This document shows, one piece after another, positions 1 to 5,061 of a stretch of DNA of 8,105 nt. The DNA lies in assembly GCA_018716545.1 (NCBI GenBank), contig DVJU01000198.1, forward strand, positions 1-8,105, in the 5' to 3' direction. The notes under the pieces are model-generated. The model saw nothing but the letters and a program-made list of their open reading frames with translations. It was not told where the DNA came from and searched no databases. Position 1 is the first letter of the stretch; the number at the start of each line of letters is the position of its first letter. Source of the DNA: Scatomorpha pullicola. Its GTDB lineage: Bacteria; Bacillota; Clostridia; Oscillospirales; Oscillospiraceae. The translations under genes were made by a program, and so were the position numbers.

Positions 1-242
1 GCCATGTGCTCCGCGCCGTTATCGAGGAACACCTTCGCGGCGTAGACGCCGTGGCGCGGGACGAGCACGCCCTCGGCGAAGCGCATATTGATGGTCGGAG
101 TGCCGAGCTTGCCGCCGAGCTGGAAGCCGTAATGCACGGTGTCCACGAGGCAGTGCGGGTGGCCGAGCAGCCGGTTGGCCTCCTCCATGTCGCCATCGGC
201 GATCAGCTTACGTATGCGCGTCGAGCTCACGACGTCGCCGTC
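1..242 (-). CDS. ribF: Partial RibF, bifunctional riboflavin kinase/FAD synthetase, truncated at a junction
   Basis: RibF phosphorylates riboflavin to FMN and adenylates FMN to FAD in the cytoplasm. Reading the minus strand leftwards from about 242 gives DGDVVSSTRIRKLIADGDM, then EEANRLLGHPH, then YGFQLGGKLGTPTINM, then LVPRHGVYAAKV. These match the SSTRIR...GDxxxAxxLLG end of the nucleotidyltransferase domain and the start of the riboflavin kinase domain, with its LGxPTxN nucleotide/flavin-binding motif. The reading frame runs off the left edge, so the rest of the kinase domain lies outside the window. Upstream (right) of about 242 the similarity stops abruptly, and the N-terminal FAD synthetase domain and the start codon are missing. 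The plus-strand codons are in register with this gene, which explains why the antisense strand also stays open. The family call is confident; the right boundary is accurate only to about 15 bases. Confidence 0.85.
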
Positions 243-743
243 GAGCTGTCCGACGACGGACAGGTGCACATTCAGTATTTCGAGAGCAGCAAGGAGTTTT
301 ACGACATCTCCGTCTCCGGCGGCGAACTGACCATGACCGGCGCGACGGACAAGTCCTGGACCGATTACATCGGCCTCGCCCCCTCCGCCGAATACCGCAA
401 AATAGTGCTGCAGGTTCCCGACGCGGTGCTGGAAAACCTCACTATCACCACCACCAACGAGGACATCACCCTCCCCTCCCTGTCCTTGACCGGCAGCGTC
501 AGCCTCGACTGCAACGGCGGGGACATAAGCTTCGATAGTCTCGACGTGGGCACGGCGCTGACCCTGAACGTCAAAAACGGCGACGTCTCCGGCACGGTTC
601 TGGGCAGCTACGACGACTTTGCCATCCGCGCGGAGGTCAAAAGCGGCGACAGCAGCCTGCCCGAGAGCAAGGACGGCGGGGTCAAGACTCTGAACGTCAC
701 CGCCAACAACGGCGACGTCAACGTCGAGATCTCGAACGGATAA
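231..743 (+). CDS. DUF4097-type beta-repeat protein, 3' part only
   Basis: This is the C-terminal ~170 residues of a DUF4097 (putative adhesin-like) protein. The recognisable part begins near DVAVELSDDGQVHIQYFES and continues with strand-turn repeats: LENLTITTTNEDITL, CNGGDISFDSLDVG, LNVKNGDVSG, VTANNGDVNVEISNG. The recurring NGD(V/I) turns spaced by short beta strands are typical of this right-handed beta fold, which is usually extracytoplasmic. The usual N-terminal signal or membrane segment is absent, because upstream of about 231 the DNA is antisense ribF. An ATG at 6 opens the same frame, but those ~75 residues are an antisense translation and should not be counted as protein. The gene ends in TAA just before a terminator. 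The role is unknown; some DUF4097 genes sit with cell-envelope stress regulators, but nothing here tests that. Confidence 0.75.
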   Translation, partial: DVAVELSDDGQVHIQYFESSKEFYDISVSGGELTMTGATDKSWTDYIGLAPSAEYRKIVLQVPDAVLENLTITTTNEDITLPSLSLTGSVSLDCNGGDISFDSLDVGTALTLNVKNGDVSGTVLGSYDDFAIRAEVKSGDSSLPESKDGGVKTLNVTANNGDVNVEISNG

Positions 744-751
744 ACATAAAA

Positions 752-786
752 AGCGCCGGCCGGAGTGACTGCCTCCGGCCGGCGCT
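752..786. terminator. Bidirectional intrinsic terminator
   Basis: A perfect 14-bp GC-rich stem (752-765 with 773-786) encloses a 7-base loop. It lies between the convergent DUF4097 and degV genes. On the minus strand the stem is followed by TTTTTATG, a good U-tract for degV. On the plus strand only CTTTG follows, so termination of the DUF4097 transcript relies mainly on the stem. Confidence 0.9.
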
Positions 787-801
787 CTTTGCGCTGCCTA
801 C

Positions 802-1650
802 TTATTCGTTTCCGAAAAACGCCACGCCTATGGCGCCGGGGCCGGCGTGCGTTCCGACCACGCTGCCTATGATCATGGACGGCAGATCGTCTGCGTGCCC
901 GACCCAGAGGCGGGCGCTGTCGGCCTTGTACTTCTGGAGCATGGTGTCATTCAGACCCGTGTAGCCGAGCATGTAGGGCATGGAGAAGTCCACGCCGTAC
1001 TTCTCCACCATCTGCGAGAGCAGGTTGTTCCCGTTCTTGGAGCCGCGCGCCTTGCCTATCAGCGCGACCGCCCCGTCGCGGATGGTGATGACGGGCTTGA
1101 TGGAGAGTATACCTCCGGCCAGCGCCGCCGCGCCGGAGATGCGTCCTCCGCGCTTGAGGTACTCCAGCGTGTCCAGCAGCGCTATGATGTGTACGCGACC
1201 CTTGACGGCCTCGACGGCGTCGGCCACCTCGTCCATGCTCCTGCCCTGCGCGGCCAGGCTCAGCGCATAGCGCGCCTGTATCTGCGCGCCCAGGGTCACG
1301 CTCTGCGTGTCTACCACGCGCACGCGTCCCGGAAAGTCCGCCGCGGCTATCATCGTGCTCTGATACGTGCCGGAGAGCGCGGACGAGATGGTCAGCGCCA
1401 CTACGTCGTCGCCGTCTGCCGTCATGCGCCCGAACGCCTCGGTGAAGTCGGCGGGCGTGGCCTGGCTGGTCGTGGGCAGGGTGTCGCTCTCGATGAGCCG
1501 CTCGTAAAACTCCCGCGCGCTGATGTCCACGCCGTCCACGTACTCCTCGTCGCCGAAGTGCACGCGCAGGTACACGGACTCTATGCCCAGCTCCCTGCGC
1601 TGCTCCGCCGTGAAGTCGAAGGTCGAATCGACCAGTATCTTAACTGCCAT
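802..1650 (-). CDS. DegV family (FakB-like) fatty-acid-binding protein
   Basis: DegV proteins bind a fatty acid. In the FakA/FakB system they present it to a kinase that makes acyl-phosphate for phospholipid synthesis. The 282-residue product is the usual length and has the family landmarks: VDST at 7-10, LPTTSQ at 58-63, TISSALSGTYQS at 87-98 around the fatty-acid carboxylate, DTQSV at 114-118, LKRGGRIS at 165-172, LSIKPV at 182-187 and GTHAGPGAIG at 266-275. The start at 1650 is chosen because GGAGG lies five bases before it. An in-frame ATG at 1662 would put that site inside the coding region. No FakA-like kinase is in the window, so the partner is unknown. The gene is divergent from marR, shares its operator region, and ends at the hairpin at 752-786. 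The lipid-binding role follows from the family; its ligand cannot be read from the sequence. Confidence 0.93.
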   Translation of the reverse strand: MAVKILVDSTFDFTAEQRRELGIESVYLRVHFGDEEYVDGVDISAREFYERLIESDTLPTTSQATPADFTEAFGRMTADGDDVVALTISSALSGTYQSTMIAAADFPGRVRVVDTQSVTLGAQIQARYALSLAAQGRSMDEVADAVEAVKGRVHIIALLDTLEYLKRGGRISGAAALAGGILSIKPVITIRDGAVALIGKARGSKNGNNLLSQMVEKYGVDFSMPYMLGYTGLNDTMLQKYKADSARLWVGHADDLPSMIIGSVVGTHAGPGAIGVAFFGNE

Positions 1651-1670
1651 AGGCTCCTCCATGTTTGAAA

Positions 1671-1686
1671 TGTTGAGTGCTCAACA
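1671..1686. promoter_or_regulatory. MarR-type operator O1
   Basis: TGTTGAGTGCTCAACA is a perfect 7-2-7 inverted repeat. It abuts the degV -10 box and covers the predicted degV transcription start, so a bound dimer would block degV. Its arm TGTTGA(G) recurs in the second palindrome. Binding by the adjacent MarR protein is inferred from position and symmetry. Confidence 0.72.
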
Positions 1687-1715
1687 AATATACTCTCAAA
1701 ATGTTGACTTGTCAA
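1687..1715 (-). promoter_or_regulatory. degV sigma-A promoter
   Basis: On the minus strand TTGACA (1710-1715) is separated by 17 bases from TATATT (1687-1692). This is a near-consensus vegetative promoter, with a start expected around 1680 and a leader of about 30 bases to the degV ATG. The -35 lies inside the second palindrome and the start lies inside the first. Confidence 0.85.
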
Positions 1716-1717
1716 TA
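1702..1717. promoter_or_regulatory. MarR-type operator O2
   Basis: TGTTGACTTGTCAATA is a near-perfect inverted repeat with a TTGAC/GTCAA core. Its centre is 31 bp from that of O1, about three helical turns, so both sites face the same side of the DNA. It contains the -35 hexamers of both divergent promoters, TTGACT on plus and TTGACA on minus. One bound dimer could therefore repress marR and degV together. Confidence 0.72.
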
Positions 1718-1732
1718 TCTTAGTTGTATTAT
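1704..1732 (+). promoter_or_regulatory. marR sigma-A promoter
   Basis: TTGACT (1704-1709) is followed after 17 bases by TATTAT (1727-1732). The predicted start near 1739 leaves a leader of only about 12 bases. That leader includes the GAGGTG ribosome-binding site at 1739-1744, placed six bases before the GTG start codon. Confidence 0.85.
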
Positions 1733-1750
1733 TGTCCCGAGGTGTGAGCT

Positions 1751-2191
1751 GTGAACGAAACAGAAAAATTCTACGAATTCACCGGGCTTGTGTCGCGCGT
1801 CGGCAAGGCGCTGCGCCGGGCGCAGGAGAAATACACGCGCGATTTCGGGCTGAGGAGCGTGCACGTGTCCTGCCTGCTCCGGCTGCTGGACGCACCAGGC
1901 GGGCTGAGCGCCACGGAGCTGAGCGAGCGCTGCGGAGTCGACCGGGCGCAGATCTCGCGCGTCAGCGCCGATCTGGCGGAGCGCGGCCTGGTGTGCGAGG
2001 CCGCACCGGGCGCAAAGCGCCGCTATCGCGGCAGCCTGACCCTCACCGGCGAGGGCAGCGCCCTGGCGCGGGAGATGAAGGGCATAGTGGTGGAAAAGCT
2101 CGGCGCGATAAGCGGCAGCCTGGACGAGGGCAAGGTCGCGACCTTCTACGAGGTCTTCCACGAGATCGCCGACAAGCTGGAGGATATCTGA
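1751..2191 (+). CDS. MarR family transcriptional regulator
   Basis: A 146-residue protein of typical MarR size. An N-terminal helical dimerisation segment (about 1-35) leads into a winged helix-turn-helix. LSATELSERCGVDRAQISR at 52-70 contains the recognition helix, and the wing lies around 83-98, with basic residues KRRYR and the family pattern LTLTGEG. C-terminal helices (about 103-146) complete the dimer interface. Translation starts at GTG 1751, set by GAGGTG six bases upstream. Two palindromes overlap its own promoter and that of the divergent degV, so autorepression and control of degV are likely. No terminator separates it from the next two ORFs, so they probably share its transcript. 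The ligand is unknown. The TTGA..TCAA operators recall FabT, the MarR-family regulator of fatty-acid synthesis, which would fit a DegV neighbour, but that is inference. Confidence 0.92.
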   Translation: MNETEKFYEFTGLVSRVGKALRRAQEKYTRDFGLRSVHVSCLLRLLDAPGGLSATELSERCGVDRAQISRVSADLAERGLVCEAAPGAKRRYRGSLTLTGEGSALAREMKGIVVEKLGAISGSLDEGKVATFYEVFHEIADKLEDI

Positions 2192-2216
2192 GGGGCGGGC
2201 GTACTTCGCGCAGCTC

Positions 2217-2492
2217 ATGGAGCACTATGCCACGCAGCAGATTTCCTTCCTCTTTGACTTCAACGTCGTGATCACGAACCTGAACAAGGTAGAAAAGCCG
2301 CAGGCGCTGGAGCTGATTGCCAAGCTGCGCGAGAGCATCGCCGCATCCGCGCGCCTATCCGGCGAGCACGCGCGGGAGAATTCTGCCATCCCGCTTGTGG
2401 GCAGGACGATATTTGACCAGCAGCGAATGCTCTACGGCGCGCTTTCGCAGTGGCTCGACACGTTTGAGGCCGGGTTCAAGGCCGGCGACTGA
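2217..2492 (+). CDS. Unrecognised 91-residue ORF, possibly the tail of a lost gene
   Basis: I do not recognise this protein. It is soluble and largely helical in character, with FLFDFNVVITNLNKVEKPQ near the start, a middle helix (ALELIAKLRESIAASARL), and a C-terminal stretch TIFDQQRMLYGALSQWLDTF. No signal peptide or membrane segment is seen. The ATG at 2217 is the first possible start in frame but has no Shine-Dalgarno site at normal distance; GAGGGG at 2190-2195 is 21 bases upstream. The frame stays open back to about 2112, and the codons just before the ATG (for GRAYFAQL) read like protein. This suggests that the 5' end of a longer gene was lost when marR came to lie upstream. It ends one base before the ATG of the YjdF gene, so it may drive that gene's translation by coupling. 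Confidence 0.55.
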   Translation: MEHYATQQISFLFDFNVVITNLNKVEKPQALELIAKLRESIAASARLSGEHARENSAIPLVGRTIFDQQRMLYGALSQWLDTFEAGFKAGD

Positions 2493-2493
2493 C

Positions 2494-2910
2494 ATGGGCG
2501 TGAGCAGCACGCTGACGCTTTTGTTTGAAGACCCGTTCTGGATAGGGCTTTATGAGCGCACCGACGGCGGCGCATATGAGGTCTGCAAGATAACCTTCGG
2601 CGCGGAGCCAAAGGACTGTGAGGTGTACGATTTCCTTTTGCAGCACTGGCACAGCCTGACTTTCAGCCCTCCGGTAGAGGCGGGCAAAGCCGCGGACAAA
2701 AAGCCCGGCCACAAGCGTATGCAGCGGGAGATCAAAAACCAGCTGCGCGAAAAAGGCGTGGGCACGAAAGCGCAGCAGGCGTTAAAGCTCCAGCGCGAGC
2801 AGGCGAAGGCGGAGAGAAAGCTCAAGACCCGCGCGCAAAGGGAGGCCGAAAAGGAGCGGCAGTACACCCTGCGTCAGGAGAAGAAGAAAGCCAGACACAA
2901 AGGCCGCTGA
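2494..2910 (+). CDS. yjdF: YjdF family (DUF2992) protein
   Basis: A 138-residue protein with the layout of the YjdF/DUF2992 family. An N-terminal beta-rich part carries LTLLFEDPFWIGLYER and the signature TFGAEPKDCEVYDFLL at 34-49. A long, very basic helical tail (about 66-138) follows, rich in Lys, Arg, Gln and Glu with repeated KxxR/QREAEK segments, suggestive of nucleic-acid binding. In other Firmicutes the gene is often controlled by the yjdF riboswitch, which senses azaaromatic compounds. The protein's biochemical role is not established. Here the start ATG follows the previous stop codon by a single base and lacks a clear Shine-Dalgarno site, so translation is probably coupled. There is no room for a riboswitch directly upstream. 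An in-frame ATG at 2317 would extend the frame across the previous ORF in another phase and is not credible. The transcript ends at the hairpin at 2937-2971. Confidence 0.85.
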   Translation: MGVSSTLTLLFEDPFWIGLYERTDGGAYEVCKITFGAEPKDCEVYDFLLQHWHSLTFSPPVEAGKAADKKPGHKRMQREIKNQLREKGVGTKAQQALKLQREQAKAERKLKTRAQREAEKERQYTLRQEKKKARHKGR

Positions 2911-2936
2911 GCACGTCCGGCGCGCCCCATAAACGA

Positions 2937-2971
2937 CAAAGCGGATATGCCTTGACGGCATATCCGCTTTG
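2937..2971. terminator. Bidirectional intrinsic terminator
   Basis: A perfect 15-bp stem (2937-2951 with 2957-2971) closes a 5-base loop, TTGAC. The outer stem is AAA/TTT, giving a short U-run on either strand. It sits between the convergent yjdF and HdeD-like genes and can end both transcripts. Confidence 0.85.
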
Positions 2972-2989
2972 ACTTGTGCGCACCGGCTC

Positions 2990-3526
2990 TCACCTGTTGC
3001 GGCTGAGCCTGTAGATGCGGAACAGGAAGTAGACGTCCATAAGCCCGTCCGCGGCCAGCAGCGCGCCGAACATTATCATCACGCTCTCGACGGCGACGAA
3101 GGGCTGGGTGACCAGCATGACGCCGAAAACCATAATTATGACGGCCACACAGGCAACCACGCCCCAGCGGGCAAAGCCAGTCCGCCTGAGCTCTAGCGCG
3201 CGGCCGAGCTTCTCGGCGCCGTCTATCAGCAGTACGATGCCGAAGATGAGCGGGATTATGCTCAGCACCACGCCCGGCGCGATGAGGCAGAACGCGCCCA
3301 GCGCCGCGAAGGCTATGCCCACAGGCAGAGTGAGCCGCGAAGCGTCCTCGTCCGAGCGGCGCAGGAAGTAGAACAGTATCGTGATAGCGCCGTAGCCCAG
3401 CGCGCACACGCCTATGCCCGTACAGATTATAGTCGCGCTCATGTCCGGGTTCAGCGCCAGGATAAGACCCACGGCGATATAGATTACAGCCGTTATTATC
3501 TGCTGGATGAGATCTTTCTTGTTCAT
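2990..3526 (-). CDS. HdeD-like (DUF308) membrane protein
   Basis: A 178-residue integral membrane protein. Six hydrophobic segments fall at about 9-25, 33-55, 66-83, 87-103, 121-139 and 145-165, arranged as three hairpins. Short basic loops follow each pair (FLRRSDED, LELRRTGFARW, FRIYRLSRNR). The hairpins share a weak pattern (VGLILALNP, LGAFCLIAPG, FGVMLVTQP, each followed by a glycine-rich helix such as GIVLLIDG or GALLAADG), typical of DUF308/HdeD. HdeD was named from acid resistance in E. coli, but most Firmicutes members have no tested role. The start at 3526 has GGAGG six bases upstream; the frame is open to 3610, but that part crosses the promoter and is not coding. The gene is transcribed alone and ends at the 2937-2971 hairpin. 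Confidence 0.85.
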   Translation of the reverse strand: MNKKDLIQQIITAVIYIAVGLILALNPDMSATIICTGIGVCALGYGAITILFYFLRRSDEDASRLTLPVGIAFAALGAFCLIAPGVVLSIIPLIFGIVLLIDGAEKLGRALELRRTGFARWGVVACVAVIIMVFGVMLVTQPFVAVESVMIMFGALLAADGLMDVYFLFRIYRLSRNR

Positions 3527-3556
3527 GCCGTGCCTCCGATTGTATATGGATACCCT

Positions 3557-3585
3557 ATTATAGCATCCCCGACAACGGTGCGCAA
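3557..3585 (-). promoter_or_regulatory. Promoter of the HdeD-like gene
   Basis: On the minus strand TTGCGC (3580-3585) lies 17 bases from a perfect TATAAT (3557-3562). It would start transcription near 3550, giving a leader of about 25 bases with GGAGG before the ATG at 3526. Confidence 0.75.
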
Positions 3586-3597
3586 CGCGAAAAGACG

Positions 3598-3626
3598 TTG
3601 AAAAGTTCACATTGGCGCGTTAGAAT
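3598..3626 (+). promoter_or_regulatory. Promoter of the metallohydrolase-UPF0126 operon
   Basis: TTGAAA (3598-3603) is followed after 17 bases by TAGAAT (3621-3626), with a start expected near 3633. The -35 lies only about 12 bases from the -35 of the divergent HdeD-like promoter, so the two promoters stand back to back. No clear palindrome links them. Confidence 0.72.
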
Positions 3627-3655
3627 ATGGGCATACAGCTTTGGGAGGCCGAAGT

Positions 3656-4291
3656 ATGGAGATAATATGGCACGGATACGCCTGTTTTGAAATAGTCAGC
3701 GGCGCTTACTCGCTGGTTCTCGACCCCTACCGCGCCGGTACTAACGCCGGATTCCCCGCGCTGGACGTCGAGGCCGACGAGGTGCTGTGCAGCCACGACC
3801 ACGACGGCCACGGCGCCGCCGCTGCGGTGAGGCTGCGCGCGCCCGGCAAGCCCTCCCCCTTCGAGATCGAGACCCTCACGACGCACCACGACGTGCTGCA
3901 AGGCCGCCTGCGCGGGGAGAACCTGGTGAGGATACTCCGCGCCGAGGGGCTGAAGCTCGTCCACCTGGGCGACCTCGGCCGCCCGCTGACGGGCGCGGAG
4001 CTTGAGCGCATCTCCGGCGCCGACGCGCTCATGGTGCCGATAGGCGGCATCCTGACGATAGAGCCTTACGCCGCGTACCGGCTCTGCCGCGACGCCGCGC
4101 CGCGCCTGGTGCTGCCCATGCACTACAACGTAGGCGGAGGCAGCCGCAGGCTGCGCCGCCGCGAGGAGTTCACCAGCCTGTTCGAGCCCGAGGAGCTGGC
4201 CTACTCCGGCTCCGACCGGCTCACGCTCACGGCGGAGCAGCGCCCCGACAGGCTCGTGCTCATGCTCACGCCGCCCTGGGGGAGCGCCTGA
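3656..4291 (+). CDS. UlaG-like metallo-beta-lactamase-fold hydrolase
   Basis: A 211-residue protein of the COG2220/Lactamase_B_3 type, cytoplasmic with no signal peptide. It begins with the strand pattern MEIIWHGYACFEI and LVLDPYR. The first metal motif SHDHDGH (46-52) follows. Next come TTHHDVLQGRLRGEN (75-89), VHLGDLG (102-108) with the second-site aspartate, the conserved MVPIGGILTIEP (126-137), and LPMHYN (153-158) with a metal-ligand histidine. In the usual HxHxDH motif the fifth residue is Asp; here it is Gly51, with Asp50 shifted by one. The nearest characterised relative, UlaG, is a lactonase, but the substrate here cannot be deduced. The start at 3656 has GGGAGG seven bases upstream; a TTG at 3641 is not needed. 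The stop overlaps the next start by one base, so the two proteins are made together. Confidence 0.88.
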   Translation: MEIIWHGYACFEIVSGAYSLVLDPYRAGTNAGFPALDVEADEVLCSHDHDGHGAAAAVRLRAPGKPSPFEIETLTTHHDVLQGRLRGENLVRILRAEGLKLVHLGDLGRPLTGAELERISGADALMVPIGGILTIEPYAAYRLCRDAAPRLVLPMHYNVGGGSRRLRRREEFTSLFEPEELAYSGSDRLTLTAEQRPDRLVLMLTPPWGSA

Positions 4292-4947
4292 TGGAAACGG
4301 TACTGCTCGTCCTCGAAATAGTGGGCACCGCGGCCTTCGCCGTCTCCGGCGCTTTCGTCGGCGTGCGTCGGGATATGGACGTGTTCGGCGTCATAATCCT
4401 CGGCCTGACCACGGCGGTGGGCGGCGGCATCATACGCGACCTGATACTCGGCCTCACCCCGCCGCGCACCTTCCAGCACCCCGTTTACGCCATGCTCGCC
4501 ATCGCGGCGTCCATAATAGTCTTCCTCATCGCCCGCCGGGGCTGGACGGAGAAGACCTCCGGCCCTTACGGAACCGCCATGCTCGTCATGGACAGCCTCG
4601 GGCTGGGCGCGTTCACCGTCTCGGCCATAGGTACGGCGCTGGAGCAGAACCAGGGCTACGGCGCGTTCCTGCTCATCTTCGTCGGCGTGGTCACCGGCGT
4701 GGGCGGCGGAGTGCTGCGCGACGTGCTCTCCGGGCAGACGCCCATGATCTTCCTCAAGCACGTCTACGCCAGCGCCTCTATCTTCGGCGCGATACTCTGC
4801 GTTCTGCTCATGCCCCTCACCGGCGACACCTGGGCTATAGCGCTGGGCATGGCCTCGGTGGTCGTCATACGCCTGCTGAGCGCGTACTTCCGCTGGAACC
4901 TCCCCCACGCGGGTAAGGGCTCCGGCGCCGGGTCGGACAAAGCCTGA
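4291..4947 (+). CDS. UPF0126/TRIC-type membrane protein (YadS/YicG family)
   Basis: A 218-residue membrane protein built from two homologous halves of three hydrophobic helices each, plus a seventh near the C terminus. The halves carry the matching signatures VGGGIIRDLILG (43-54) and VGGGVLRDVLSG (137-148), each followed by a proline-containing turn (LTPP, TPMI). These glycine-rich motifs mark the UPF0126 family, annotated in Pfam as glycine transporter and related in structure to trimeric TRIC cation channels. The substrate is not established. GGAG at 4281-4284, inside the end of the upstream gene, is six bases from the ATG, and the stop/start overlap TGATG indicates coupled translation. The tail (HAGKGSGAGSDKA) is hydrophilic. 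No convincing terminator follows, so some readthrough into the next gene is possible. Confidence 0.9.
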   Translation: METVLLVLEIVGTAAFAVSGAFVGVRRDMDVFGVIILGLTTAVGGGIIRDLILGLTPPRTFQHPVYAMLAIAASIIVFLIARRGWTEKTSGPYGTAMLVMDSLGLGAFTVSAIGTALEQNQGYGAFLLIFVGVVTGVGGGVLRDVLSGQTPMIFLKHVYASASIFGAILCVLLMPLTGDTWAIALGMASVVVIRLLSAYFRWNLPHAGKGSGAGSDKA

Positions 4948-4987
4948 GCGCGCCTGGGGCTGTCGAAAAAACTTTACAATCTGCCTA

Positions 4988-5016
4988 TTGCTATCTTGAC
5001 ATCTTCGTGATAGTAT
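4988..5016 (+). promoter_or_regulatory. Probable promoter of the YdcZ-type transporter gene
   Basis: TTGCTA (4988-4993) and TAGTAT (5011-5016) are 17 bases apart, with a TGA extended -10 directly before the second hexamer. A perfect TTGACA at 4995-5000 is nearby but has no -10 at a workable distance. The ~45-base leader contains a small CGCCC/GGGCG hairpin at 5025-5037 of unknown meaning. Confidence 0.5.
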
Positions 5017-5061
5017 GTGTTTTCCGCCCTCCGGGCGTCCACTTTCGCGGAGGAGATGCCA

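Noticed and set aside
6..230. N-terminal 75 codons of a 245-codon plus-strand ORF
   Set aside because: These codons are the exact antisense of ribF, in register with it. The minus-strand reading gives conserved RibF motifs, while the plus-strand reading resembles nothing.
847..1668. Long plus-strand ORF of 273 codons
   Set aside because: It is antisense to degV, Arg/His/Val-rich in the way of GC-rich shadow frames, and has no ribosome-binding site or promoter. The degV reading carries all family motifs.
2192..2216. Possible yjdF riboswitch or terminator after marR
   Set aside because: The gap is only 25 bases and shows no hairpin or T-run.
3620..4123. Minus-strand ORF of 167 codons
   Set aside because: Antisense to the metallo-beta-lactamase-fold gene, with no start signals.
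4995..5000. Perfect TTGACA as -35 for the transporter gene
   Set aside because: The nearest -10-like hexamer is only 10-12 bases away, too close. The TTGCTA/TGA-TAGTAT pair fits better.
5025..5037. Small CGCCC/GGGCG hairpin in the transporter leader, considered as a riboswitch or attenuator
   Set aside because: It has only five base pairs, no T-run follows it, and no conserved riboswitch core is visible.
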